Positions 26,295 to 35,616 of a DNA stretch of 64,000 bases are shown here, in pieces. Both the position numbers and the translations under genes were made by a program. The notes beneath the pieces are model-generated. The model was not told the DNA's origin and searched no databases. It worked only from the letters and a program-made list of their open reading frames with translations. Origin of the DNA: an uncultured Acidimicrobiales bacterium. Lineage in GTDB: Bacteria; Actinomycetota; Acidimicrobiia; Acidimicrobiales; SZUA-35. Each line of letters begins with the position of its first letter. Positions within the stretch are counted from its first letter, which is position 1. The stretch covers positions 1 to 64,000 of the forward strand of contig CALIFY010000063.1 of the NCBI GenBank assembly GCA_938021675.1, read 5' to 3'.

Positions 26295-27143
26295 CTAACA
26301 GCGTGACACCGATCGACACAACGGTCCTACGACACGATTGAGACGGTCGGGTAATTCGACATCCGTCTCCAACACTTGTCGAGGCACAGTCAGGGCGAGC
26401 CCAAACCGACCTCCAACCATCGACAGACCCCGGTACTGAGGGATCTTGTCGAATACGATCTCAACCACCTGATCGACCGACGACGAGACAGGACGACAGC
26501 TCAACACGTCCTCAGCGGCGGTTAGGCCGGTGAGGAGCGTCTTTCCTAACGCTTCGCGACCTGTCCAGGCCGCCAACGGTGCCAAATCAGGATCCACCCC
26601 ATGGCCAACAAATCGATCAATGAACTCGTCTCCAAGATGTTGGCTGACGACTCGGCAGGTTCGCTCGCTTCTTACCTCGACATCGACACCCATGGGAAAG
26701 GACTGGTCGAACGCCACCGAGGCTGCGTATCCACCACTGTGGGCGATACCGACCCTGACCCCTCGACAGTCGCCAAGGACGACAGGTTGTCCGAACACTC
26801 CGACACCGATGCAAACGAGATTCGGGTCGGCGGTGATTCCAACCGATGCGATGGCCACCTTGGCCGCGATCCGTCCCAGGCGAAACTCATCGGCCCGCCG
26901 ATGAGAACGCCTGCGAAGCATGTCGATCCTCCCCAACTCCGATTGATGGAGTAGACGCTCGTCGATTGGTAGCCGTTCAACGGTCCGATCGCGGCTCGAT
27001 GATCGCTCGGCCGAACGGCAGCCGTCGGCGCTCCTGTTGTTCGGACCGACGACAACCAGCGCCCCAAAGGCCAATTCAGCGGTAGCAGCACCTATCGGTA
27101 GCTTCGCGACGAAAAGTCCACTGGTAGCTGCGGTGCTAGACAT
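26295..27143 (-). CDS. 4'-phosphopantetheinyl transferase (Sfp type)
   Basis: The product has 282 residues from the ATG at 27143, which overlaps the 3' end of the SDR gene by 8 bp; a longer in-frame start exists inside that gene. It shows the Sfp-family pattern: RADEFRLGRIAAKVA, the GVGVFGQP/IAHSGGYAASVAF block, the Mg-binding GVDVEV, and W-T-x-x-E-A-x-x-K (AAWTGREALGKTLL). These enzymes move phosphopantetheine from CoA onto the active Ser of carrier domains. As the last gene of the PKS operon it most likely primes the four ACPs of the two synthases upstream. Confidence 0.83.
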   Translation of the reverse strand: MSSTAATSGLFVAKLPIGAATAELAFGALVVVGPNNRSADGCRSAERSSSRDRTVERLPIDERLLHQSELGRIDMLRRRSHRRADEFRLGRIAAKVAIASVGITADPNLVCIGVGVFGQPVVLGDCRGVRVGIAHSGGYAASVAFDQSFPMGVDVEVRSERTCRVVSQHLGDEFIDRFVGHGVDPDLAPLAAWTGREALGKTLLTGLTAAEDVLSCRPVSSSVDQVVEIVFDKIPQYRGLSMVGGRFGLALTVPRQVLETDVELPDRLNRVVGPLCRSVSRC

Positions 27144-28038
27144 CGAGAGCCGTACAAAATTCCCACAACTGTTTGGCGTTCTCGGACACCTGGCTGAGCT
27201 CGGATGGCGGACGAGGTTTCGTGCCACTCACATACTTGTCGGTCCATCCTGCCGCGTCGTCGGAGACGGCTAGCCACGCAAGAGCACGAGCCGAATCTAC
27301 GACCCGACGAGCTTCCGGCATCCTCACGATCAGTGGGATAACCGCCCGATACAGCTTCTGAACCATCGCCGGGTACTCGCGGTCGAGACCAGTCTCGGGC
27401 ATCAAGCCCGGATCGAAGGTATTGGCCGTGATCCCGTTATCGGCAAACCTGCGATTGACTTCGGTGGCAAGGTAGATAGTGGCCAACTTCGAGTTCGCGT
27501 AGCGGACTCGGCCAGCCTGGCTTGACTTCGACACATCCGGACCGGGAAAGAATAGGTCGTCGGGTTTCGTCCATTTGGGGGCAGGAAAGCCCCACGCCGA
27601 CAGCCCACCGCGATGGGTTTCGCTACCGAGGAAGATGATTCGGGCTCCGGGCTCAAGAATTCCGATCATCTCTGAGCAAAGTCGATGGTGAGCGAGAACG
27701 TTCACTGCCATGGTCAGTTCGACGCCGTCGACCGACTGTTTCACGCCGTCAACCACTTGCAAACCGGCGTTACAAACAATCACATCGGGTCGGCCGACCG
27801 ATCCGGAAGTGAACTTCGAAGCTGCGGCAGACACCGACGACAAACTAGCCAGGTCACAATCGACGACCTCAACTCCGCCGTTGGTCGACAGGCCGGCGGC
27901 TTCTTCAGCGAGCTCAGACCCCTTCGCCGCGTCGCGGACGAGGGCGATGACAACATGGTTTTGTCGGACGAGCTCAAGCGCAGTGGCTTTGCCCAATCCT
28001 GATGTCGCACCAGTAATAGCGATTCGACGAGAATTCAT
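27136..28038 (-). CDS. short-chain dehydrogenase/reductase of the PKS operon
   Basis: The protein has 300 residues; its ATG at 28038 overlaps the GMC oxidoreductase stop (ATGA). It is a classical SDR with an N-terminal TGATSGLG cofactor loop, DCDLASL, the CNAGLQ strand, the catalytic Ser in FLGSETHRGG and YANSK (Tyr-x-x-x-Lys). It resembles the protochlorophyllide-reductase/retinol-dehydrogenase-like branch (NTFDPGLMPETGL). In the operon it is placed to reduce or oxidise a carbonyl/alcohol of the product, for example the aldehyde released by the reductase domain. The exact reaction is inference. Confidence 0.88.
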   Translation of the reverse strand: MNSRRIAITGATSGLGKATALELVRQNHVVIALVRDAAKGSELAEEAAGLSTNGGVEVVDCDLASLSSVSAAASKFTSGSVGRPDVIVCNAGLQVVDGVKQSVDGVELTMAVNVLAHHRLCSEMIGILEPGARIIFLGSETHRGGLSAWGFPAPKWTKPDDLFFPGPDVSKSSQAGRVRYANSKLATIYLATEVNRRFADNGITANTFDPGLMPETGLDREYPAMVQKLYRAVIPLIVRMPEARRVVDSARALAWLAVSDDAAGWTDKYVSGTKPRPPSELSQVSENAKQLWEFCTALDV

Positions 28039-29642
28039 CGTCCTCGACCTCCCGATGCCGACGCCGCGCTGGCACCGATGGCGTTGCGATCAAGGGCGTT
28101 GGTGATGCAACGGTCGGCCAGTGCCGTCACGGTCAACGCTGGAGGAACCGCACCGGTAGAACCGGGGATAAGGCTGGAATCCATGACGAACAGTCCGGGA
28201 CTACCGTTGAGTTGGCCGACGTCGTCGGTGGCGTAACCCAAGGCGGCACCTCCGAGCGGATGGGAAGTAATCAGGCTGGTGGCCAGCTTGACATCCCGAC
28301 CGGGGGTTCCATCACTGATGTCGTCGGCGATCGACCGTACCGAGTTACGAACAGCACGAACACCGGCGTTCCACACCGGCCACACCGGAACGCTGAAATC
28401 GTTGGAGAATCGGGCCACCCGGCCCACAGCGGGAACCGGTGCGGTGGCGAGCGATTCTCGCAACAGCGCGTCGACCGCAGGTACCCCAAGAGGAAAGTTC
28501 AGCATTGTCACCGGCGGGTCGCCGGTATCCCATGCCTGCCCAACGATATGGGAAGGGCCGCCCACTGCCGGGTTGGGATTCGGAGTGCCGGAGAACAACA
28601 CAATTGAATCGCCATCAGTACCCCATCTCCTACCGATTTCTGGCCCGAGACCAGGGATCGAACCCGATGCCCGAGCATTTAGAAGAAGCTTGACCGAACC
28701 AAGAGAGCCGGCGGCCAACACCACCGAGGTTGCGTCAATCCGGTCTTCTCTTACTATCGAGCCGTCATCGGCGAGTTCCTCGTACGAAACTCGGTATCCC
28801 GTCGACGTCGACTCGATAGTCGTCACTTGATGTAGCGGTCGAACGTCGACGAGTCCCGACTGCTCAGCGGTGGCCAAAATGGTACGGTCGACGCTTCGTT
28901 TGGCTCCACTGTTTACTCCAAACAACGACTGACCGCGGATCAGTGATGGCTCGGCCGTCCCGGCGATCTCGTTGCGAACGATATCCCAATCGACGGCAAG
29001 ATCGGGCCGGACGATGTCGAGACCGGCACGCGACATCTCGTCTTGGGCCTGGCGAGCATTGGCATAGGCCGCCGAGGCCAGGACATCATCGGGTATCGGT
29101 GTTGGCCCGACCAGTTGTCGAGCCCGCGGGTACCAGGTCGCACTCATGTCGTCATAGTCGAGTGCCCCTCGAAACGACAGATCGAAGTGATCCCTGCGGG
29201 GCATCATCATCACCGCGTTATTGACGAGCGAACCCCCGCCGACGCCGGCCCCAGCCAGGCAAATGATGCCGATTCCGGCCACCGCCTCCAACACTCCGGT
29301 AAACCGATCGACCCGGCCATCGAAAACGGGAAGTGAGGTGTCGAGCCACACCGCTCGACCATCAATATTGTCGCCGGTAGCGAACGTGTCGCCAGCTGGG
29401 TTGATCGGCCATCGTCGCCCACGTTCCAGCACAACGCTCTGCATTCCGGCCTCGCTTAGCCGAAGAGCGGCCACCGAACCGGCGTACCCCGAGCCGATGA
29501 TGACAACATCGGCTCGGTTCGTTGCCGCTGCAGCTCCACTTGCAAACACCCCGGGCATAGCCAAGAGAGTCGAGGCGGCTGCCGCACCTTTGACGAACGT
29601 CCGCCGACTGGTTTGGTTTGATTTTCTACTATCACTGGTCAC
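28035..29642 (-). CDS. Tat-exported GMC oxidoreductase (cholesterol-oxidase-like)
   Basis: The protein has 535 residues. A twin-arginine signal (TSRRTFVKGAAAASTLLAM, then AAA) precedes a FAD-binding fold (VVIIGSGYAGSVAALRLSEAG). The GMC pattern is present (GAGVGGGSLVNNAVMM, VVLAAGSLGSVKLLLNA), and the C-terminal active-site region has SHPLGGAALG and DSSLIPGSTGAVPPALTVTALADR. It most resembles flavin cholesterol oxidase/GMC alcohol oxidases. It starts 2 bp after the P450 stop and overlaps the SDR gene, so it is co-transcribed. Export implies that one oxidation step happens outside the membrane, after or during product export. Its substrate is unknown. Confidence 0.88.
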   Translation of the reverse strand: MTSDSRKSNQTSRRTFVKGAAAASTLLAMPGVFASGAAAATNRADVVIIGSGYAGSVAALRLSEAGMQSVVLERGRRWPINPAGDTFATGDNIDGRAVWLDTSLPVFDGRVDRFTGVLEAVAGIGIICLAGAGVGGGSLVNNAVMMMPRRDHFDLSFRGALDYDDMSATWYPRARQLVGPTPIPDDVLASAAYANARQAQDEMSRAGLDIVRPDLAVDWDIVRNEIAGTAEPSLIRGQSLFGVNSGAKRSVDRTILATAEQSGLVDVRPLHQVTTIESTSTGYRVSYEELADDGSIVREDRIDATSVVLAAGSLGSVKLLLNARASGSIPGLGPEIGRRWGTDGDSIVLFSGTPNPNPAVGGPSHIVGQAWDTGDPPVTMLNFPLGVPAVDALLRESLATAPVPAVGRVARFSNDFSVPVWPVWNAGVRAVRNSVRSIADDISDGTPGRDVKLATSLITSHPLGGAALGYATDDVGQLNGSPGLFVMDSSLIPGSTGAVPPALTVTALADRCITNALDRNAIGASAASASGGRGR

Positions 29643-29644
29643 TT

Positions 29645-30844
29645 TTACACCTCGGCTTTGATCAAGAATGGCAAGTGGGAGTACCCATAGGAGCCTTGAC
29701 GAAGTCGCAGCTGCGCAGGGTCATTTGGATCTTCAGCAAGTCGACCGATATGGGGGTACCACCCTTGGAATGTCTTCTCGGCTAGCAGACGAGACAAGGT
29801 AGCGCCAGGACAGAAATGAGAACCACCGCCGAACGCTTGGTGGGATTGGGACTTCGGTCGATCGATATCAAACTCGTCGGGACGTTCGAATTGACGGGGG
29901 TCCCGGTTAGCCGAACCGATGATGACGTGCACCAAGCCTCCTTCGGGAATCGTCACTCCGTGCAGATCGAGCTCGATCTTCGCCCGGCGGAGGACCCACT
30001 GGGTCGGTGGGTACATTCGTAAATACTCTTCGATGAATTTAGCAGTATCGCTTGGAACATCAATCAGTCGTTCGAGAAGTTTGGGGTTCTGAACCAAATG
30101 AAGTATGCCGCCACCGAGAAGGTTCATGGTGGTCTCATGACCAGCAGCTACGAACGCCCACGCAGTGACGGTCAACTCATCCCTGCTGATGGTTCCTTCC
30201 TTCTCAGCTTCGACCAGTAGCCCGAGAACATCCCCACCACTCGGCTGTTGACGCCGCTCTCGGGCGCGATCATCCATGTAGTTGCTAAAGGCCATGACAT
30301 CCTCAAAGAAGCCGGGCACTTCATCGGGGTCCATCCCTCCTGCAACCGCAAACATGTCCATCACCGCGTGTGACCATCTACGGAGATCAGCCTTACGGTC
30401 CAGTGGGATACCAAGTAAGGCGCTGATAACCCGTAGCGGCAGCATCGTTGAGTACGCATCAACAAATTCGACTCGGTCATCAGCCAAAATTCCCTCAATC
30501 AGCTCGTCGACCAACTCGGAAATCCACGGCTCCATTGCCTGGACCGCACGACCGGTAAACGAACGATTCGTGGTTTTTCGTATACGACCATGATCGGGGT
30601 TATCCCGATTTACCAATAGTGGAAGGTTTAGGTAGCCGTCGAGTCGAATCTGTGATGAAAAAGAAGTGGCGTCCCGGAACGCTCTATCCACGTCATCATA
30701 CCGGCTCAACACATAGACATCTTCACCCTCGTGCGTGTAATTCGGCAGATAGTGAACCGGATGCTCATCCCGCAGTTGCGCATACACCGGGAACGGATTG
30801 CTTCGATACGCCGGGCTGGCAAGATCGATTTCAAGACTAGTCAT
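29645..30844 (-). CDS. cytochrome P450
   Basis: The protein has 399 residues and no membrane anchor, like bacterial class I P450s. It has the I-helix oxygen motif AGHETT, the K-helix E-x-x-R (EEYLR), and the heme loop FGGGSHFCPGATLSR with the Cys ligand. The ATG at 30844 overlaps the stop of the second synthase (ATGA). It is presumably a hydroxylase or desaturase tailoring the polyketide lipid. No ferredoxin or ferredoxin reductase gene is in the operon, so electron partners must come from elsewhere. Confidence 0.92.
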   Translation of the reverse strand: MTSLEIDLASPAYRSNPFPVYAQLRDEHPVHYLPNYTHEGEDVYVLSRYDDVDRAFRDATSFSSQIRLDGYLNLPLLVNRDNPDHGRIRKTTNRSFTGRAVQAMEPWISELVDELIEGILADDRVEFVDAYSTMLPLRVISALLGIPLDRKADLRRWSHAVMDMFAVAGGMDPDEVPGFFEDVMAFSNYMDDRARERRQQPSGGDVLGLLVEAEKEGTISRDELTVTAWAFVAAGHETTMNLLGGGILHLVQNPKLLERLIDVPSDTAKFIEEYLRMYPPTQWVLRRAKIELDLHGVTIPEGGLVHVIIGSANRDPRQFERPDEFDIDRPKSQSHQAFGGGSHFCPGATLSRLLAEKTFQGWYPHIGRLAEDPNDPAQLRLRQGSYGYSHLPFLIKAEV

Positions 30845-33800
30845 ACTTTCCCCTCGCTAAGAACTCTTTCTTCGTCACGCTGTGGTTTTTGAACAACAAA
30901 TTCTCGAGCCAAGAACCCTTCTAGAAACGTATGGATAAGCGGTCCGTCTAACACCGGGCATGACATCGGCAAAGTGCTGAGCCGGGAATCGGTGAGCGAC
31001 GAGTCGAATACTGCCAGGTGGACGTCATCGATCATGTCGTTCATAAACGGCGCAAGACCCAATAAGGCCATCGTGCCCGACGAGCGATTCGTGACCTGAT
31101 GACGCCACTCGTCAAAGGGCAGGTGACGGAAACAGTACCCAAAATCTTCGATATGTTTGAACATTTCCGACCACTCCATCGGTGGATTGTTGACCAGGTG
31201 CGAGGTCTCGCCATAGAACTCACCTCCGATTGCCAGGTGAACCATAGCCGCCGCTACATAGTCGATCGGAGCGGCCTGAAGTGGGAAGCGACCAGAGGTG
31301 GGCGCTATACCCGCCTCGATACACCCCTTGAGAATTAGCGACAAATGATCGAGTCGATTAAACGCTCCGGTTTCGCTGTGCGGAGCGGTATTTATACGGT
31401 GGATTGTTACCGGAAGACCGAGTTCCCCCGCATTTCGTACCATGCGCTCGGCCACCCATTTGGTCTGGGCGTAGCCGACGGCCAACGGGCCACTCTCCAT
31501 CATGTCGGTTTGCTCAGAAACTTTGTCGTGAATCACGTCGCCCGACGAAAAGACACCAACAGTCGATGTGAGGTGAACGGGCCGCGCCGGCCCGACCGTA
31601 GCTAGCTCAAGAACATGGCGCGTGCCACACACGTTGGTCGGGGCCAACCGCTTGTAGTTCGAGGTCCACTTGACCTCGGCACCATTGTGGAAAATCTGAC
31701 CGATCCGAGCATGGAGTGCCTCGAAAGAATCGCTATCCAACCCGAATCTGGGTAGCGACAGGTCGCCGACAACGACATCGATGCGATTCCGGTAGTCGGC
31801 TAGATGAACCCCGAACGACGAGGTCGATTCCAGTAGACGACGAATGCCGTGCTCCTGATCCTCGGCCCGTACCAAGCACGTCACGTTGGCGGTGGTGGCC
31901 GATAGAAGTTCGTTGAGAAGAAACGCTCCAACGAAGCCCGTGGCCCCGGTCAACAAGATGTCGGCTGGAGCCTGGCCAGCCGGCTCGGGAGGGGTGACCA
32001 CGAGGTCGACCTCGGCCTCTGCGGCCATTGCCGACACATCCATGGTCCGACGGCGACGCCGTTCGCCAGCACGAGGCGCAGCCGACTCCCCGCCCACGAG
32101 TCGAACTACACCGGCGATCGAGACCGCATCCAACAAGTCGGCTTCTGCGATTGGCCGTTCAAAAGCCTCGCTGAGGCCTTCGGCGACTTCAACGAACATC
32201 AGCGAATCCATCATGTCGCTGAGCGGCTCGTCATCGGATAGTTTCTCAACCGTCGTACCGAGAACTGAGGCAATGATGTAGGCAACCCGCTGCTTCGGGT
32301 CGACCGGTAGCTGTTCCCGCCTCACTCCGGGGCGAACGTCGGCCAGCCGACGCAACGTCGACTCATCGACCGGCCCGTACCCGATACCGAACAGGGTCGC
32401 CAGGTACTCTCCCGACTCGGACTCGATCCGTATGTCACAATCGGTCCCCGATGGCGACAGTTCTGCCGTGGCGATCATGACATCGGGCAACCGAGCGGTC
32501 GAGCGTTCGAAGCGTGTGAAGCCTGTTCCCAGGTGCACGGGACCGCTGGCATCGGCGGTTCCGATCAGAGAACCAGCCAATTGGACACAGGCATCAAGTA
32601 CCAGCAACTCGCTGCGGACGCCGCTGCGAGTGCCAGCACACCGAGAATCGGGCAGGACGAGCCGACCGGTGATCGTCCCATCGACTGCGGTGGCCTCGGT
32701 GACCAACGTGAAGCTCGGCCCGAGTGTGAACTGCGGATGCCAACCGTCTCGGTAGAAGACCGGGTCCGGGATCGGCACCTCGACCTCCGGCCCGGCGCTA
32801 TCTCCCCCGCCACCCTCGGCAGACGTCTCCACGGTCGGAGGCGACAGGTCACCGCCATAGACCAGTTCGGCTTCAAGGTGAACCCGGCGACGGCCGTCGG
32901 TGTCGGCGCTGACCACACGGGCCATAGAACGACCATCTTCCTTCGGCCCTAACTCCACCGATAGCTCAACGCCGCCACCTTCTCTCAGCACCACCGGCCG
33001 CTCGATGCGCAGCCGGCTCGGTGTTACCTCCTGATCAAACCGTTGTTCTGCTGTCCGAAGCAGTGTTTCGAGGTACACGACCCCGGGAACGACCGACAAT
33101 CCATACACGGTGTGTTCGGCAACGACCGGGCAGCGCGAGAGATTCACCATCGCCCGACCCGTTGCTCCACCGTCGGCATTGGCGGTCACCTGGACGTCGA
33201 GACCCACGGCTTGGAGACCGGCCTCAGTCGACAGATCTCGATACCACAACGGAACCCGATCCCAGGCGTAGGTCGGCAACTCGACGAATCCCGAGGCGAG
33301 CGGGAAGCAGCGAGCCCACTCCACCGATCCTCCGGCCAACCAGTACGCCACGACCCCCTCAATAAGATGTAGAGCTACGGACCGACCGTCACCGACCAAC
33401 AGGTCAAGCCGCACGTCGCAATCCGCGTCCACCGTCGATGTGGCGTTCGCCGCAGCCATAAGTGTCCGGAGCCGGGTACAGGTGCCAAGAGATTCTGCCC
33501 AGACGACTTGGGCCTCGGCAGATCCGACGTCGGCGTCGTCGATCGGCTGCTCGGCATCGCCCCCATCGTCGACGGTGAGCTCAAGGCCCCGTTTCGTAGA
33601 AAGAACACCAGCGACCGCGGCGGCCAAATAGCCGTCGCGCCCCTGTGCCTCCACTATCTCCGGTCGGAGCCCGACCGATTTCCACCACATCGAGAGAGCA
33701 CAAGCGGTAATCGAATCTTGCGGGGCTGATGCGACGTCGAGACCGTCAAGATGGGCGAGCACGTCGTCCGCGTTGGGAACGTCGGCGAAGGCGACAGGTG

Positions 33801-35616
33801 TTCGGTTGTCGCCGCTGTCGAGCTGGTGGAAATGAAACGAAACCGATGGATCGAGCCCGCCCACTCTGCGACCGCGCCGTCCGCCACCGGTCGCGATGTC
33901 ACGCAGCTGAGACACCAACGTAGCCCGATCGGACCCGACGGCAATGGCCCGATGTTCAAGGTCGGCCCGTCCGACACATGCCGCTCGCGAGAACAACTCA
34001 AGGTCGACCGGACCAGCTTCGAGGGCGTCCGCCAACCTGGCGGCGTTGATCTCAAGTGAACGCCTGGTCGCCCCGCTGACCTTGATCATGTGGGGAACCG
34101 ATTCGGTGCGATCGTCTGGAGAGTCTGGAGCGTCTGCCACCTGGTCGGTCGAACTGGACTCGACAACGATCGATCGATTCTCGCTCGCAGTCTCAGACCC
34201 AATGCGCCGCTCGTTGCCCACCACAACATGGCAGTTGGTTCCGCCGAAACCGAAAGCCGAAACGCCAGCGACACGGGTGGCGTCCGGCCAAGCGATGGCC
34301 GACTGATTGACGGTTACCGGAAGACTGTCCCACGGGATTCGGCGATTTGGGATTCTGAGGTCTGGGTGAGCGGGAATCACTCCGTTCTTCGTCACCAGCA
34401 GGGTTTTCAATAGGCCGGCCACGCCAGCAGCCGCTTCCAAGTGTCCGATATTGGCCTTGACCGATCCAAGCACCAACGGCTCGTTGTCGCCCCGGTCATC
34501 CCCGAAGACCGAAGCCAGCGCCTGGACCTCGATGGGGTCGCCGAGCGCTGTGCCGGTCCCGTGGGCCTCAACGTATCCGACGGCGTTGGGACTGATCCGA
34601 GCGGCGTTCATGGCACTGGTGATGACGGTCTGTTGCGATGCACCGTTTGGCACCGTGATTCCTGAACTTCCGCCATCCTGGTTCATCGCTGAGCCGAGAA
34701 GGTTGCCGAGCGGCCGGTTGGCGTCGGGGTCGACGTCAGCGGACCGCCGCAAGATCACTACCGCGCAACCCTCGCCTCTTGCGTACCCGTCGGCCCGATC
34801 GTCGAAGGTATGGCATCGACCGCTCGGAGAAAGCATCCGACCCTGACACAGCGCAACCGTGGTGCTTGAACTCGCCATGAGGTTGACCCCTCCGACGATT
34901 GCCGTGTCGCAGTCGCCGTTGCGGAGTGCGTTCATTGCCAGGTGGACAGCGACCAGCGATGAGGAACACGCGGTGTCGACGACCAAGCTCGGACCTCGTA
35001 AGTCCAGCGAGTACGACAATCGGTTGGCCGCAAAATTGGTAGCCGTGCCGGTAGCCGAATGAACGTTGGAAGCGTTCGGATCGCCTTCACCAAGGCGAAG
35101 CCGTTCATAGTCTGATCCGCTGATCCCGACATACACCCCGGTCGACGTCCCCTTCAGCGTGTCGGGAGCTATTCCAGCATGTTCCAAGGCCTCCCACGCC
35201 ACTTCCAACAGCAGGCGATGTTGTGGGTCTATCTCGATCGCTTCGCGTGGTGGGATCCGAAACAGGTCTGCATCGAATTCGGTAATGTCGTCGAGGAATC
35301 CCCCGGCGGTCGTATAGGAACGGCCCGGCGTCCCCGGGTGTGGAGAAAAGTAGGCGTCAGACTGCCAGCGATCCGGTGGGCCATCGGCCACCACACACCG
35401 GCCATCGACCAGCGCCTCCCAGTACCGGTCAAGGCTGTCGATGCCGCCAGGTAAGCGGCATCCGGCGCCGATAACGGTCACCGGTGCAGTGGACGATCTG
35501 GCCGGCAGGCGCTCCATCGCCAGTTCACTGCGTAGGCGCCGAATCTCGCGAAGTGCGTGCCGTAGCGTGTCCTCGCTCGTCGCCGTGTTTTCCAAAACCA
35601 TCTCAGGGTGTGTCAT
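30841..35616 (-). CDS. type I polyketide synthase: KS - relic AT - DH - ACP - thioester reductase
   Basis: The protein has 1591 residues and is coupled to the first synthase by ATGA. Residues about 14-36 are a coiled-coil docking helix. KS is at 44-470 with Cys217 (DTACSSSL), His352 (HGTGT) and His392 (GHLEAA). Residues about 510-790 occupy the AT position but keep only its edges: the GHSxG nucleophile loop is replaced by EAQGRDG, the HAFH region is missing, and the post-AT linker ELPTYAW remains. DH is at 825-1090 with H835-x3-G-x4-P and D1008-x3-Q. ACP is at 1105-1175 (Ser1138 in MDSLM). A C-terminal reductase at 1217-1570 carries TGATGFVG and Y1382-AQT-K. It releases the chain reductively as an aldehyde or alcohol. 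There is no KR. Confidence 0.92.
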   Translation of the reverse strand: MTHPEMVLENTATSEDTLRHALREIRRLRSELAMERLPARSSTAPVTVIGAGCRLPGGIDSLDRYWEALVDGRCVVADGPPDRWQSDAYFSPHPGTPGRSYTTAGGFLDDITEFDADLFRIPPREAIEIDPQHRLLLEVAWEALEHAGIAPDTLKGTSTGVYVGISGSDYERLRLGEGDPNASNVHSATGTATNFAANRLSYSLDLRGPSLVVDTACSSSLVAVHLAMNALRNGDCDTAIVGGVNLMASSSTTVALCQGRMLSPSGRCHTFDDRADGYARGEGCAVVILRRSADVDPDANRPLGNLLGSAMNQDGGSSGITVPNGASQQTVITSAMNAARISPNAVGYVEAHGTGTALGDPIEVQALASVFGDDRGDNEPLVLGSVKANIGHLEAAAGVAGLLKTLLVTKNGVIPAHPDLRIPNRRIPWDSLPVTVNQSAIAWPDATRVAGVSAFGFGGTNCHVVVGNERRIGSETASENRSIVVESSSTDQVADAPDSPDDRTESVPHMIKVSGATRRSLEINAARLADALEAGPVDLELFSRAACVGRADLEHRAIAVGSDRATLVSQLRDIATGGGRRGRRVGGLDPSVSFHFHQLDSGDNRTPVAFADVPNADDVLAHLDGLDVASAPQDSITACALSMWWKSVGLRPEIVEAQGRDGYLAAAVAGVLSTKRGLELTVDDGGDAEQPIDDADVGSAEAQVVWAESLGTCTRLRTLMAAANATSTVDADCDVRLDLLVGDGRSVALHLIEGVVAYWLAGGSVEWARCFPLASGFVELPTYAWDRVPLWYRDLSTEAGLQAVGLDVQVTANADGGATGRAMVNLSRCPVVAEHTVYGLSVVPGVVYLETLLRTAEQRFDQEVTPSRLRIERPVVLREGGGVELSVELGPKEDGRSMARVVSADTDGRRRVHLEAELVYGGDLSPPTVETSAEGGGGDSAGPEVEVPIPDPVFYRDGWHPQFTLGPSFTLVTEATAVDGTITGRLVLPDSRCAGTRSGVRSELLVLDACVQLAGSLIGTADASGPVHLGTGFTRFERSTARLPDVMIATAELSPSGTDCDIRIESESGEYLATLFGIGYGPVDESTLRRLADVRPGVRREQLPVDPKQRVAYIIASVLGTTVEKLSDDEPLSDMMDSLMFVEVAEGLSEAFERPIAEADLLDAVSIAGVVRLVGGESAAPRAGERRRRRTMDVSAMAAEAEVDLVVTPPEPAGQAPADILLTGATGFVGAFLLNELLSATTANVTCLVRAEDQEHGIRRLLESTSSFGVHLADYRNRIDVVVGDLSLPRFGLDSDSFEALHARIGQIFHNGAEVKWTSNYKRLAPTNVCGTRHVLELATVGPARPVHLTSTVGVFSSGDVIHDKVSEQTDMMESGPLAVGYAQTKWVAERMVRNAGELGLPVTIHRINTAPHSETGAFNRLDHLSLILKGCIEAGIAPTSGRFPLQAAPIDYVAAAMVHLAIGGEFYGETSHLVNNPPMEWSEMFKHIEDFGYCFRHLPFDEWRHQVTNRSSGTMALLGLAPFMNDMIDDVHLAVFDSSLTDSRLSTLPMSCPVLDGPLIHTFLEGFLAREFVVQKPQRDEERVLSEGKV

